NCBI GenBank assembly: GCA_947450675.1
Contig: CANFWI010000001.1
Span: 85,397-149,396, forward strand
Direction: 5' to 3'
Origin: Comamonadaceae bacterium
GTDB taxonomy: Bacteria; Pseudomonadota; Gammaproteobacteria; Burkholderiales; Burkholderiaceae_C
Length of the DNA stretch: 64,000 bases
Below are positions 19,504-29,271 of the stretch, piece after piece. The notes below the pieces were generated by a model. That model was not told the DNA's origin. It was given only the letters and a program-made list of their open reading frames with translations, and did no database searches. Position numbers and translations under genes: made by a program. The number at the start of each line of letters is the position of its first letter. Position 1 is the stretch's first letter.

Positions 19504-22266
19504 TCAATGGACGGCGAGGACTGCGTCAAATAAGGTGCCGGCTACTTGCATCACCTTGGCAGAGGCTTGGTAAGCCTGCTGGAAGCGAATCAGATTGGCG
19601 GCTTCTTCATCAAGGCTCACGCCTGAAACTTGGTCACGCGAGGTCACTGCTTGGTCGTGCACCACGGTCAGCGCTTGCTGAGCAATGGTGGCCTGCCGAG
19701 AAATGTTGCCCATGTCATTGACTTGGTCAATGTAAGTTGTGCTGATGGTTTTCCCGCCCACCAGCTTGGCGCTTTCAAGCGCAGTCAGGCTCAACATGTT
19801 TTCGTTGTTTCCGGTGCCGTCGGTATTGCCGTCAAGCGTGAAGGTGTCACCGGCTTTGGGCGCGGTGGTGAAGCTGAGTTTCAGGCCGCGGTAATCAATG
19901 CCAGCGGTGAGTTGGCTCGCGTCATAACTGCGTTCGGCCAGCACCGTACCGGTCGTGGTATCAGTGATGGTGTAACTGTTGTCTGCCGTGAAAGTCAGCT
20001 TCATCGGCTGCGAGCGCAGTACGCTCGCGGTTTCAGTCGCGCTGCCTGTGTAGCTTGTGGCGACCGATGCTTTACCAGCGCCCCCAGTTACAAAGACCAA
20101 TACATCCTCAGGCACCGCACCTTTGATGGTGGCGCTGGTTCTAAAACCCAACTTGGCCAAATCTGCAGGACCGCCAGCATGGCCAAAACTAATCTCCACG
20201 GGGGTGTCTTGGCCAGTCACCAGTGCACGCTGAATTTGCACCTGACCGGTGTAAACACCATCGGCAATATTGAGAGCATTGCCGGTAGAAGCAACCGACC
20301 CCAGCGTGATATCTTTGCCCTGCTCTGCACGGGTGTTCGTCAGAACGACTTCACCGTCTCTTGAAAAACTGGCCTCCACACCGGTGCTTATCGTCTGCGT
20401 ATTGATGGCCTGAACCATATCCGCAGCACTGGTAAAGCCACCCATACCACCGATCGTCTGGCCATTGATTGTGAGTGTGTTGTTGAGTCTCAGGTTGGCG
20501 ACGGGTACGCGGACTTCATTCGTCGCGATTGCTGTCACGTTAGGTGCAACCCCATTGAGCCAGGCAGCAATATCGCTGGCTTGCAAGGTCGCGTTGCCCG
20601 GCGATGGTGCCAATGCCGCTAAGGGAATGCCATTCAGATTAAGAGCCCCGGCGGCAATCAAAGCGGTAGCCGGTGGGATCAGAGCCTGACCCGCTGGGAT
20701 ACGGGTCCCCGACAACAGTGCGGGTATCGCCCGAGGCGTACTCACATCACCCTTGCTGTCATACGTTTGCTGCAGCAACACACCAGCCCGAGCGCCGTAA
20801 AAAACGTTCATGCCTTGGTAACTTTTGTCACCCGTGGCGTTGAGGTAAGCCGTACTGTAAGAGGCGCCAGCGGCCATGCCCTGCCCTGTTGTCATCACCT
20901 GTGCCTGCGCGGTGGCGTCTAGCGGTGGGCCCAGCAGTTGCCTGCCATCACGGGTGATGAATTGAAGTTGCTGACCAGCTTGGGCGCCATCCAAGAAAAT
21001 CGAGACATCTTGCATACCGCCAGGAATAGCGGCTATCGCCACGACAGGTTTGTTAAGGGTCAGTTCTATGGCTCGACCAGCACTCGGGTGACCGTTGTTA
21101 ACGAACAGGTCGGCCAGATTTCCCGGGCCGGCTAGAGCGCTCGGTGCATAAGCAACATTGGCGTTGGCACCACTGGTGTTGTTTGCATCCTTGATGACAC
21201 GAAACTGCGCTGCTGCCGCAACGCGCATGGGATCCGTGACGACCACAGACAAACCACCGGCGACTGAACTGGCCTTGGGGTCAATGGCAAACAGATTGCC
21301 GGCTTTTTGGCCGTAGCCATCGATGCCTTGCGAGTGAACATCGTTCACCGCCTTAACCACCGTGGCAGCCAGATAATCCAAGGCATTGCGGGTGCTGCTG
21401 AGCACTTGCTCGCGAAAAGCCATCAAACCGGCCAGTTGACCGCTGGTCACGCCAGACAGCGAAGAAGGATTGCCATAGGGATCCAACACAAGGCTGATTT
21501 TTCCGGAAGCTGCAGCTTTTAGATCGACACCCACTAGCGTAGCCGTGCCCCCGTCCACAATGACATCGTGGGTCAGCGAGGCGCCTAGGCTCACCAGCAC
21601 TTCACCATTGGATTTGAAGCTGGTGTTGAGGTGGCTGAAGTCGGACATCTTGCGCAGCAACAGGTCACGCTGATCGAGCAGTTCGGCGGGTTGCTTGTCG
21701 AGTGTTGGACTTTTTCCAAGCTGCTTGTTGACCTGCGCAAGCTGTTGCGCCAATGTGTTGATCTGCACCACACTGGACTGAATCGCTTGACTGGTTTCGG
21801 TGTCGACCAAGTCAAGTTGAGACGACAACTCACCAAAACTAGAGGTCAAACCCTGGGCGTCGCGCACGAAGGCCCCGCGAAGCACGGTTGAGGCCGGGTC
21901 CGTCGACAAACTACGGGCCGATGCAAAAAACTTGTCCAGCGAGCTGACCAAACCGGTACTGGCGCCAGACATCACGTCGATGACGCGGTTGGCATACGTG
22001 ACCATGGGCGCTTGGCTTTGCAAATCAGAATTGCTATTGCGCAAGTTGGTATCTGCAAATGCACTGTACTGCCGCTGAACTTGGTCAAACACCACACCGG
22101 TGCCAATAAAAGCATTGCCAACTTGGCTGGGTGTGCCCGCTTGAAGTTTCACGGTTTGTCGCGAATACCCGTCGGTCGAGACATTGGCAATGTTGTTACT
22201 CACCGTCCCCAGCGCTTGCTGGTAGGCCATGACGGCGTTGCCACTGATGCTGAGCAAGTCACTCAT
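19504..22266 (-). CDS. flgK: Hook-associated protein FlgK (HAP1), unusually large
   Basis: First junction protein at the distal hook end. N-terminus (LLSISGNAVMAYQQALGTVSNNIANVSTDGYSRQTV) and C-terminus (VSLDEEAANLIRFQQAYQASAKVMQVAGTLFDAVL) are canonical. At 920 residues it is far longer than the usual 450-650; the extra sequence (about residues 350-780) carries hook-IN-like units such as LTINGQTIGGMGGFTSAADMVQAIN. The start ATG overlaps the flgJ stop by 4 bp. Confidence 0.95.
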   Translation of the reverse strand: MSDLLSISGNAVMAYQQALGTVSNNIANVSTDGYSRQTVKLQAGTPSQVGNAFIGTGVVFDQVQRQYSAFADTNLRNSNSDLQSQAPMVTYANRVIDVMSGASTGLVSSLDKFFASARSLSTDPASTVLRGAFVRDAQGLTSSFGELSSQLDLVDTETSQAIQSSVVQINTLAQQLAQVNKQLGKSPTLDKQPAELLDQRDLLLRKMSDFSHLNTSFKSNGEVLVSLGASLTHDVIVDGGTATLVGVDLKAAASGKISLVLDPYGNPSSLSGVTSGQLAGLMAFREQVLSSTRNALDYLAATVVKAVNDVHSQGIDGYGQKAGNLFAIDPKASSVAGGLSVVVTDPMRVAAAAQFRVIKDANNTSGANANVAYAPSALAGPGNLADLFVNNGHPSAGRAIELTLNKPVVAIAAIPGGMQDVSIFLDGAQAGQQLQFITRDGRQLLGPPLDATAQAQVMTTGQGMAAGASYSTAYLNATGDKSYQGMNVFYGARAGVLLQQTYDSKGDVSTPRAIPALLSGTRIPAGQALIPPATALIAAGALNLNGIPLAALAPSPGNATLQASDIAAWLNGVAPNVTAIATNEVRVPVANLRLNNTLTINGQTIGGMGGFTSAADMVQAINTQTISTGVEASFSRDGEVVLTNTRAEQGKDITLGSVASTGNALNIADGVYTGQVQIQRALVTGQDTPVEISFGHAGGPADLAKLGFRTSATIKGAVPEDVLVFVTGGAGKASVATSYTGSATETASVLRSQPMKLTFTADNSYTITDTTTGTVLAERSYDASQLTAGIDYRGLKLSFTTAPKAGDTFTLDGNTDGTGNNENMLSLTALESAKLVGGKTISTTYIDQVNDMGNISRQATIAQQALTVVHDQAVTSRDQVSGVSLDEEAANLIRFQQAYQASAKVMQVAGTLFDAVLAVH

Positions 22267-22757
22267 GGCTGGTTCCCTGACAGAATGTCACGGGCTTTGG
22301 GCAAAGCGATGGGGGCGCCCGGGTATTGGAATTTCTTCAAGTTGGGGCCGGCGACATCCAGCGAGAAGTTTTTAGGCGGCGTTTGCAACGGTAAACCTTT
22401 GCTCATCAGGTCACGCGACTGCAACAACTCAGCGGTGCTGGGCTGCGGTGCGAGCTTTTGGCTCTGGCTGGCCACGATCAAGTCGGCCACGCCCATCGTG
22501 TTGCGTTTTGCCAATTGCACAGAGACCTCTTTGTCAAACATGCCCTGAAATGTTTCGGCACCTGAAGACTCCACCAGATCGCTCTTGACCGTCGACTCGC
22601 GCATGGACTTCAGCATCATCTGCAAGAACATGCCCTCGAACTGCTGGGCGGTTTCGCGTAGCGCAGACTTGCTGTCTTTGTGCGCTTGGCCCTTGAGTTG
22701 AGCCAGACCTTCAAAGTCAAGGTAAGAGCGTGCCGTGGCGTTGTTGACCGGTTCCAT
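22263..22757 (-). CDS. flgJ: Rod-binding protein FlgJ, scaffold domain only
   Basis: Caps the growing rod. Residues about 30-100 match the FlgJ N-terminal rod-binding domain (LRETAQQFEGMFLQMMLKSMRES, AETFQGMFDKEVSVQLAKRNTMGVADLI). The C-terminal peptidoglycan-hydrolase domain of enterobacterial FlgJ is absent; the protein ends at 164 residues. A separate LysM/lytic-transglycosylase-like gene at 31129-32367 may supply that activity. It sits between flgI and flgK, with stop/start overlap to flgK. Confidence 0.93.
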   Translation of the reverse strand: MEPVNNATARSYLDFEGLAQLKGQAHKDSKSALRETAQQFEGMFLQMMLKSMRESTVKSDLVESSGAETFQGMFDKEVSVQLAKRNTMGVADLIVASQSQKLAPQPSTAELLQSRDLMSKGLPLQTPPKNFSLDVAGPNLKKFQYPGAPIALPKARDILSGNQP

Positions 22758-22762
22758 GGTTT

Positions 22763-23917
22763 TTAAATAATGACCAGTTCCGCGCGCAGGCTGCCGGAGC
22801 TTTTGAGGGCTTCAAGAATGGCGATCAGCGCAGAAGGCGTAGCGCCAACCTGGTTCACAGCATCGACAATTTGCCGCAAATCAACACCGGGCTGAAACAA
22901 GAACATCGGTTTGTTCGGTTCGCTGACTTTGATGTCAGCGTTTTGCACCGCAGTCGTCTGACCTTGCGAGAAAGCACCGGGTTGCGACACGTCGTTGGTG
23001 GCGGTGATCGCCACCGAGATGGTGCCGTGCGACACAGCCGCTGCGGTCACGCGCACATTGCGGCTGATAACGACGGTGCCGGTGCGCGAGTTGATGACAA
23101 CCCGGGCCGGTGGATCGCCAGGCAGCACATCGAGGTTTTCGACCAAGCTCATGAAGGCCACGCGCTGACTCAGGTCTTGCGGGGCACGAATGGAGATAGA
23201 GACACCGTCAAGCGCGTTGGCAACGTCTGAGCCAAAGCGGGTGTTGATGGCGTTGATGATGGCGGTGGTAGTAGTGAAGTCGCTATCGCGCACATTCAAT
23301 ATGAGTTGCTCAGCACTCGCAAAGGGGTTCTCGACAACACGTTCAACCGTTGCCCCGGCGGGAATGCGGCCAGAGGTCGGTACGCCAATGGCGACCTTTG
23401 AGCCCGCAGCGCTGGCGTCAACGCCGGTGGTGGTCAGGTTGCCTTGGGCCAAGGCATAAATTTCACCGTCAACACCGCGCAAACTGGTCAACACCAGGTT
23501 ACCGCCGCGCAAGCTGGAGGCCTTGCCAATGGCTGAGACGTTGATGTCAATTTTTTGACCGGGCTTGGAAAAACCTGGCAGTTCGGCGGTCACCATGACG
23601 GCGGCAGAGTTCTTCAAATCGACCTTGCCGACGTTGGATGCCGTGTCGTAGTCAGACAGCGGGCCTTCCAAGCTCACACCCAGTCGACTCAGCATGGCTT
23701 TCATGCTTTGGGTGGTGAAGGACACATCCGCACCGTCGCCAGTGCCTTGCAGACCGACCACCAAACCGTAACCGACCAGTTGGTTGCTGCGCATGGCCGC
23801 AACGCTGGCGATGTCCTTGACCCGGTCAGCGTGCGCTGCCTGCGGCGCCAAAGCAGCCAGCAGCGTGAGTGCCGCAAGCAAACCATTCAGCAGGGACGAA
23901 AGCGGTTGATGGATCAT
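22763..23917 (-). CDS. flgI: Flagellar P-ring protein FlgI
   Basis: Forms the periplasmic P-ring around the rod. ATG 23917 gives a proper signal peptide (MIHQPLSSLLNGLLAALTLL... ending AAHADR) and the mature start DRVKDIASVAAMRSNQLVGYG is canonical; an upstream TTG at 23938 is less likely. Family blocks VVGLQGTGDG, TVERVVENPF and VINSRTGTVVISRNV are present, and the C-terminus is TPSALIAILEALKSSGSL. Length 384 is normal. A REP-like pair lies upstream between it and flgH. Confidence 0.96.
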   Translation of the reverse strand: MIHQPLSSLLNGLLAALTLLAALAPQAAHADRVKDIASVAAMRSNQLVGYGLVVGLQGTGDGADVSFTTQSMKAMLSRLGVSLEGPLSDYDTASNVGKVDLKNSAAVMVTAELPGFSKPGQKIDINVSAIGKASSLRGGNLVLTSLRGVDGEIYALAQGNLTTTGVDASAAGSKVAIGVPTSGRIPAGATVERVVENPFASAEQLILNVRDSDFTTTTAIINAINTRFGSDVANALDGVSISIRAPQDLSQRVAFMSLVENLDVLPGDPPARVVINSRTGTVVISRNVRVTAAAVSHGTISVAITATNDVSQPGAFSQGQTTAVQNADIKVSEPNKPMFLFQPGVDLRQIVDAVNQVGATPSALIAILEALKSSGSLRAELVII

Positions 23918-23947
23918 GAAGTCAGACGGTTTGGACAAACAAAGGCA

Positions 23948-24031
23948 TCGTCATTGCGAGCGTAGCGCGGCAATCCATGCCTGCGAATCTCGACGATGGA
24001 TCGCCACGACCTACGGCCTCGCGATGACGGA
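23948..24031. repeat. Inverted pair of REP-like elements between flgH and flgI
   Basis: CGTCATTGCGAGCGTAGCG (from 23949) and its imperfect reverse copy ending GCCTCGCGATGACGG (24030) form a pair with about 80-base span that can fold into a long hairpin. An AT-rich stretch follows to 24075. Confidence 0.7.
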
Positions 24032-24071
24032 AATATAAAATTTTTTTCAAAATCTATATCTTTATAAAAAC

Positions 24072-24761
24072 TCAAAACGGCCAGAACTTGAGCAGCGCAC
24101 TGGTACCCCAGCCGGCGCGGGTGGCATTGGCCAAGTCGCCGGTGCCGCGGTAGGTGATCTGGGCGTTCACCAGTCGTCGTGACTGCACCATGTTGTTGGG
24201 TGAGATGTCTTCAGGGCGAATGACGCCGGCAACCTGAATCACTTCAGAGCCCTCGGACAGCGCCAATTGCTTTTCGCCGCGCAGCACCAAATTGCCGTTC
24301 GGCAGCACATCCACGACGGTCACAGACACCGTACCGGTCAAGCTGGCCTGCTGGTCGGCCGTGCCGACCCCGGTGCTGGCCGTGGTGTTGCCCGTCAAAG
24401 GAATGCCACCCAGCAGCCCGTTCATCTTGGCAGTCGCATTGATGAGCCCGGTCGGCAAAGCATCTGTTTTGGAAACCCGGCTGAGGGCGTTGTTTTGTGT
24501 ACGCGCCGCTTGCGTGGCTTCGTTCAGCACCACGGTGATCACATCACCCACCTGAAAATTGCGACTCCGACCAAACCAGTTGTCGCTGACCCGAGTGACA
24601 TAAATGCCACCGGTGGGCTGACGTGATCGCTCTGCCGCCGCGGGGTACACCGGCGCAAAGTCTGGTGAATGCGCCAGCGGCTGAGGTGGCAACACAGAGC
24701 AGCCTGTCAACAAGAGCAAGGGCAGCGCGGTCGAAAGAAGGCGGCTCATGGCGCTCATCAC
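24072..24761 (-). CDS. flgH: Flagellar L-ring lipoprotein FlgH
   Basis: Outer-membrane ring around the rod. Lipoprotein signal with lipobox LLTGC (C21). Conserved blocks FQVGDVITVVLNE, VVDVLPNGNLVLRGEKQLALSEGSEVIQVAGVIRPEDISPN... and the C-terminal LLKFWPF are present. Length 229 is normal. The start (24761) overlaps the flgG stop by 4 bp. Start could alternatively be the ATG four codons in. Confidence 0.97.
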   Translation of the reverse strand: MMSAMSRLLSTALPLLLLTGCSVLPPQPLAHSPDFAPVYPAAAERSRQPTGGIYVTRVSDNWFGRSRNFQVGDVITVVLNEATQAARTQNNALSRVSKTDALPTGLINATAKMNGLLGGIPLTGNTTASTGVGTADQQASLTGTVSVTVVDVLPNGNLVLRGEKQLALSEGSEVIQVAGVIRPEDISPNNMVQSRRLVNAQITYRGTGDLANATRAGWGTSALLKFWPF

Positions 24762-25540
24762 ATGTTGGTGTTGAGGAATCGCAGCATGCCGTCAACAGCA
24801 GAAATCGCCTTCGAGTTGATCTCGTAAGCGCGCTGTGTCTCGATCATGTTGACCATTTCTTCAACCACGTTAACGTTGGAGGCTTCGAGCGAGCCTTGCA
24901 TCAAGGTACCGGCGCCGTTGGTGCCTGGTGCCAGCACGGTAGGGGTTCCACTGGCGGGAGTTTCCTTCATCAGGTTGCTGCCCAGCGCCTGCAAACCACT
25001 TGGGTTCACAAAGCGAGCCAACTGCAACTGACCAATGATTTGGCTGCCGCCGGCGGCGAGTTCAATGGACACCGCCCCCGTGGCGGCAATGGTCACGCTG
25101 GCTGCGGTGTTGGGAATGGTGATGGCCGGCTGCAGCAAAGCACCACCGGAATTGACCAACTGGCCGGTCGGCGACAGCTTGAAGCTGCCGTCACGCGTGT
25201 AGGCAATGGTGCCGTCTGACTTGGCGATCTGAAAGTAACCGTCACCCGTGATGGCGACGTCGAGCGGGTTGGAGGTATTGACCAAGCCGCCTTGGGCGTG
25301 GAGCTTTTCTGTGGCGATCACGCGCACACCGGTGCCCAGCATCATGCCGGTCGGTGCAACAGCGTTGACGTCGGTCTGACCGCCCGCTTGGCGGATGTTT
25401 TGGTAGATCATGTCTTCGAACACCGCGCGGTCGCGCTTGAAGCCGGTGGTGTTCACGTTGGCCAGGTTGTTCGAGATCACGTTCATGCGTGTCTGTTGTG
25501 CGTCTAGGCCTGTTTTGGCCACCCACATTGATGCTTCCAT
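24758..25540 (-). CDS. flgG: Distal rod protein FlgG
   Basis: Distal rod subunit. N-terminal MWVAKTGLDAQQTRMNVISNNLANVNTTGFKRDR and C-terminal EMVNMIETQRAYEINSKAISAVDGMLRFLNTNM are the family signatures. Length 260 is the family norm. It lies 44 bases after flgF and overlaps flgH. Confidence 0.98.
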   Translation of the reverse strand: MEASMWVAKTGLDAQQTRMNVISNNLANVNTTGFKRDRAVFEDMIYQNIRQAGGQTDVNAVAPTGMMLGTGVRVIATEKLHAQGGLVNTSNPLDVAITGDGYFQIAKSDGTIAYTRDGSFKLSPTGQLVNSGGALLQPAITIPNTAASVTIAATGAVSIELAAGGSQIIGQLQLARFVNPSGLQALGSNLMKETPASGTPTVLAPGTNGAGTLMQGSLEASNVNVVEEMVNMIETQRAYEINSKAISAVDGMLRFLNTNM

Positions 25541-25584
25541 GTCAGCTCCTTCTATCGTTTGTTGCGTTCAGGCTGGTCATTGCA

Positions 25585-26346
25585 TCAGCCTAGTTTGATC
25601 ATGGTGGCGCCAGACTCGTCAATCGTCTTGCTCTCTTTGATGTTGCGCACTTGGTGCTCAAAAGAGCGGCTTTGGTCCATCAACTTGACCATGACTTCCA
25701 TCGGATTGACATTGCTGCCCTCCAATGCGCCAGGGGTCAAAGAAGGTACGACGGGACCATCTGTGATGTCTGCGCCAAGCTTTCCCACCGGGCCAAACAA
25801 ACCGTCTTGGCGACGCTCCAAAGGCGTGGTGCTGGCATCGCGCAACAAGACGCGGTCAATCAAAATGGAGTTGGCCACCCCAGCCTGCGCCCGGTCAATG
25901 GCGTAGACCGAACCATCCGGGTTGATCGAGACACTCAGGCCTGGCGGTATGGTGATGGCTCCACCGCCCTGCCCGCGCACCACTTGATGCAAGCTGTTCT
26001 CAAGCACGCCGGCCGTGCTGACGCGCAAGTCGCCACGCCGTGTGAAAGCCAACTCACCGTTCGGTGCGCTGACAGCCAGCACGGTGCTGTCGTTCATGGC
26101 CACATCCGTGGCTGTACCCGTCGCCATGATGGCGCCCGACTTCAGCTGAATCACATCGGCACTGACGGCCTGCGGCTGCATGCGCGAAGGGAAGCCTGGG
26201 CCATCGATTTTGATCGAACGCATAGCCACTTCGTAACTGCGCTTGAAACCAACGGTGCTAACGTTGGCCAGCTCGTTGGTGGTCATTTGACGTGACAAGC
26301 TTTGCTGGTCGATCGCAGCGGCGGCGTTAAAGGCGAGGCGGTCCAT
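25585..26346 (-). CDS. flgF: Proximal rod protein FlgF
   Basis: Rod subunit paralogous to FlgG. MDRLAFNAAAAIDQQSLSRQMTTNELANVSTVGFKRS at the N-terminus and VMVKLMDQSRSFEHQVRNIKESK at the C-terminus. 253 residues. Between flgE and flgG on the minus strand. Confidence 0.96.
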   Translation of the reverse strand: MDRLAFNAAAAIDQQSLSRQMTTNELANVSTVGFKRSYEVAMRSIKIDGPGFPSRMQPQAVSADVIQLKSGAIMATGTATDVAMNDSTVLAVSAPNGELAFTRRGDLRVSTAGVLENSLHQVVRGQGGGAITIPPGLSVSINPDGSVYAIDRAQAGVANSILIDRVLLRDASTTPLERRQDGLFGPVGKLGADITDGPVVPSLTPGALEGSNVNPMEVMVKLMDQSRSFEHQVRNIKESKTIDESGATMIKLG

Positions 26347-26380
26347 GGCGTGTTCAGCTTCTTAGTTTCTCAGTGCTTCA

Positions 26381-29224
26381 TCAACCGCGAATGTTGATGA
26401 TGGCCTGGGTCATGGTGGTACTGGTTTCAATGGCTTTGGCATTGGCCTGGAAGTTACGCTGAGCGGTGATCAAGTCCACCAGCTCTTGCGTCAAGTCAAC
26501 GTTTGAACGCTCAGTGGCACCGGCGCGGATGGTGCCGAAACCAGCACTGCCAGCCGTCCCCAAAATCGGGTTGCCAGAGGCTGCTGAGGTCAAGAAGCTG
26601 GAGTCACCCACCTGACGCAGACCGGTCGGATTTGAAAAGTTGACCAGCAAAATTTTGGCCAGAGATTTTTGAGTTCCATTCGAGTAACTGGCGCTGACCA
26701 AGCCATCATTGGCAATCGTCACACCGACCAAGTCACCCTCAGGGGCACCGTCTTGGGTCTGCGACAACACCGCAAAGGGTGAGGTGTACTGGGTCGACTT
26801 GGAGTAATCGATATTGATCGTCAAGGCACCCTTACCGTCTTGCAGGAAGACCGTTTCGAGTTGTGATCCAGACAGCGGCGAAACGAGTTTTCCGCCCGTG
26901 TCAAATGTCAGCTCACCCTTGTCAAGGTAAATAGGCGTCCATTTAGGCGCGGTGGTGAAACCATCACCACTGGTGGTCTCTACACCCTGTGCATCAATGT
27001 AAACCAGCTTACCTGTTGCATCCGTGCTTTGCGTTGGACGGATCCACGTAGAGGTCGCGCCCTGACCATTCTGCGTAGCCTCTAAGCCCCAAGGACCTTT
27101 ACCGGTCACCTTGATGAAAGAGTTGGAGTTAGCAGTGCCGGTGGTAAAACTGAATCTTTGCGCAACAGAGTCAAAGGCAACCTTGACGCCGCCAACCGTT
27201 TTGCCCGTGTTGTCCGCCAGCAAATTGATCTGCTTTTCAAGTTCTTTTCTGAAACCGTCCAACGAATAGTCAGGATTCACCGGAATGGTCACGGTGCCGC
27301 TTACATCGTCAACCGTGACGATGAAGGTATTGTTGTCAGCGGTGACACCAAAATTATTCTTCATGTTGATCGACGGCGACGTGCCATAAGCAACCGCCGG
27401 TGTCGAGACAACACCGCGAAGAGACGTACTTGACGCCAAAACATCTTCCTTCGACAGGCCAAACAGGCTCATCGCCAATCCGTTCACTAACAATGGATCT
27501 GTCGTCGGGGTACCCAATACCGCTGGAGTTGAGCCGGTCCCGACGCTGTCGACCAGGGTCGTGACGGAGATGGTTGATTTGTCGCCCGTCGTACCAGACG
27601 AAAAAGTGAAGTTTTTATTACCCGTGTTGTAGGTGACCGTGACGCCGAAACGCTGTTCCGCCAATGCACGGATGGACGTATCACTGTTAGGTGTGAGTTG
27701 ATTGGCCATCAAGCCGTCAGCATTCAACGCCACGGGTGTTGCGGTCAAGCCCAAGAAGGGATTGCCCAGCAAAGTGGTGGAGGATGCAACTGAGCCTGAG
27801 CTAATGCTGATGATCCGAGGCGCAGCATTGGCGTCAACTACTTTGTCGACAAATTTAAAGGTGCGGCCCGCCGCGTCGTACGACACGGTGAGATTTAGTT
27901 TCTTCGTCAAATCAGTTTCGGCAGAGTCTGAAGCATCAATTGCATCCTGCATACCTGTCACAACTTGCTCCGTTGTCATCAAACCGCCGGTCACCGGCAG
28001 GGCGAAAGTCAGCGGTTTTGTTGTCACATTTGCGCCACCAGAAGCGACCGACAAAGTGAAGTCGTTGCCCGTGTACGTGACTGGGGCGCTGGGTGTTGAA
28101 CCGGCTATCGATGGCAATGAGAAGTAACGTTCATCACCGAACTTGCCGTTGAGATAATTTGTCATCGCTGAGGCGATTTGGGTTCCATTCAACGGTCCAG
28201 CATTCTTCAAGAAATCGAGGTCGACATTGACAGAACTGCCATCGACCTGAACCTTCAAAATGTTTGTCAAACTGACTGCAGGCGTCTGCAATGCCAAGGC
28301 TCCGAAGTCGATAACTGCCCCGGGTGCAGCCAGGTCGGTCGTCACAGCACCCGTGATGCTGGCCGGAACCGACACCTGCTTATCGGTCAGTTGATTCAGT
28401 GAGAATTTTTGTGTTTTGGCGTTGTTGGTCAAAAAGTCTTTGACCTCGCTGTAGGGCTTGGTGACGCCGTACTGGTCGACGTAAAGCGGCTCCTTATTGA
28501 GGTCCGATGCCTGCATCAGCGAAGCCTTAACTTCATCGGTACCGATGTACACATGGGTTTGCCACTTGTTGAACGGGCTGGTGGCCGTGGCGTTTTGTGT
28601 CTTGACGTAATAAATCGTGGCGAGGTAACCGTTACCGCCTTGGTCATACACCGTCAAGGCCGTGCTTTTGTTGTAGCTGGCCGCGTTGGTGCGGTTGAAC
28701 GAGTCGGTAATGACTTTGGCATCCGCCGGAAAGTTCACACCCAACTGCACCAGTGACGTTTGTTTGGCTTCACCCACCGTGGTTTGTGGAATGGTCAGCA
28801 CCACGCGGTCATTCACGTTGGCGCTACCGGTCGAGTCAACCGTTGCCGCCATGAGTCGCTGCCCGGCGGAGTTCACCACGTTGAACTGGTCGTTCAACAT
28901 AAAAGCGCCGTTGCGGGTGTAAACGTCTTGCAGGCCGTCGGCCGACTTGAGTGGGAAGAAGCCGTCGCCGGAAATAGCCAAGTCCAGGGTGTTCGATGAG
29001 AACGAAATATTGCCCTGGCTGAACTCTTGACTGACCTGCTTGAGGGAAACACCCTGGCCGATCGCGCTGGACGATTTTTGCAGCGGTGAAGTCGCAAAAA
29101 TGTCGCCAAAGTCAGCCCGCGAACGTTTGAAGCCGGTGGTGCCGACGTTGGCAATGTTGTTGCTGGTCACACCCAACTGTGCGGAGGCGGAGTTCAGTCC
29201 GGTGAGGGAGGTATAAAACGACAT
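26381..29224 (-). CDS. flgE: Hook protein FlgE, unusually large
   Basis: Universal-joint hook subunit. The N-terminal FYTSLTGLNSASAQLGVTSNNIANVGTTGFKRSRADFGD block and the C-terminal ERSNVDLTQELVDLITAQRNFQANAKAIETS block are canonical. Total length of 947 residues is more than double the usual 400-420; the insertion (about residues 230-750) holds several similar domains with VSVDIDFLKN-, FTLSVASGG- and VTIPVNPDYSL-type strands that would decorate the outside of the hook. Downstream gene of flgD in the rod/hook operon. Confidence 0.95.
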   Translation of the reverse strand: MSFYTSLTGLNSASAQLGVTSNNIANVGTTGFKRSRADFGDIFATSPLQKSSSAIGQGVSLKQVSQEFSQGNISFSSNTLDLAISGDGFFPLKSADGLQDVYTRNGAFMLNDQFNVVNSAGQRLMAATVDSTGSANVNDRVVLTIPQTTVGEAKQTSLVQLGVNFPADAKVITDSFNRTNAASYNKSTALTVYDQGGNGYLATIYYVKTQNATATSPFNKWQTHVYIGTDEVKASLMQASDLNKEPLYVDQYGVTKPYSEVKDFLTNNAKTQKFSLNQLTDKQVSVPASITGAVTTDLAAPGAVIDFGALALQTPAVSLTNILKVQVDGSSVNVDLDFLKNAGPLNGTQIASAMTNYLNGKFGDERYFSLPSIAGSTPSAPVTYTGNDFTLSVASGGANVTTKPLTFALPVTGGLMTTEQVVTGMQDAIDASDSAETDLTKKLNLTVSYDAAGRTFKFVDKVVDANAAPRIISISSGSVASSTTLLGNPFLGLTATPVALNADGLMANQLTPNSDTSIRALAEQRFGVTVTYNTGNKNFTFSSGTTGDKSTISVTTLVDSVGTGSTPAVLGTPTTDPLLVNGLAMSLFGLSKEDVLASSTSLRGVVSTPAVAYGTSPSINMKNNFGVTADNNTFIVTVDDVSGTVTIPVNPDYSLDGFRKELEKQINLLADNTGKTVGGVKVAFDSVAQRFSFTTGTANSNSFIKVTGKGPWGLEATQNGQGATSTWIRPTQSTDATGKLVYIDAQGVETTSGDGFTTAPKWTPIYLDKGELTFDTGGKLVSPLSGSQLETVFLQDGKGALTINIDYSKSTQYTSPFAVLSQTQDGAPEGDLVGVTIANDGLVSASYSNGTQKSLAKILLVNFSNPTGLRQVGDSSFLTSAASGNPILGTAGSAGFGTIRAGATERSNVDLTQELVDLITAQRNFQANAKAIETSTTMTQAIINIRG

Positions 29225-29271
29225 TCAGGGCTCCTGGAAATCTGGCTACTTAAAAAATATGGGGCGGCGCT

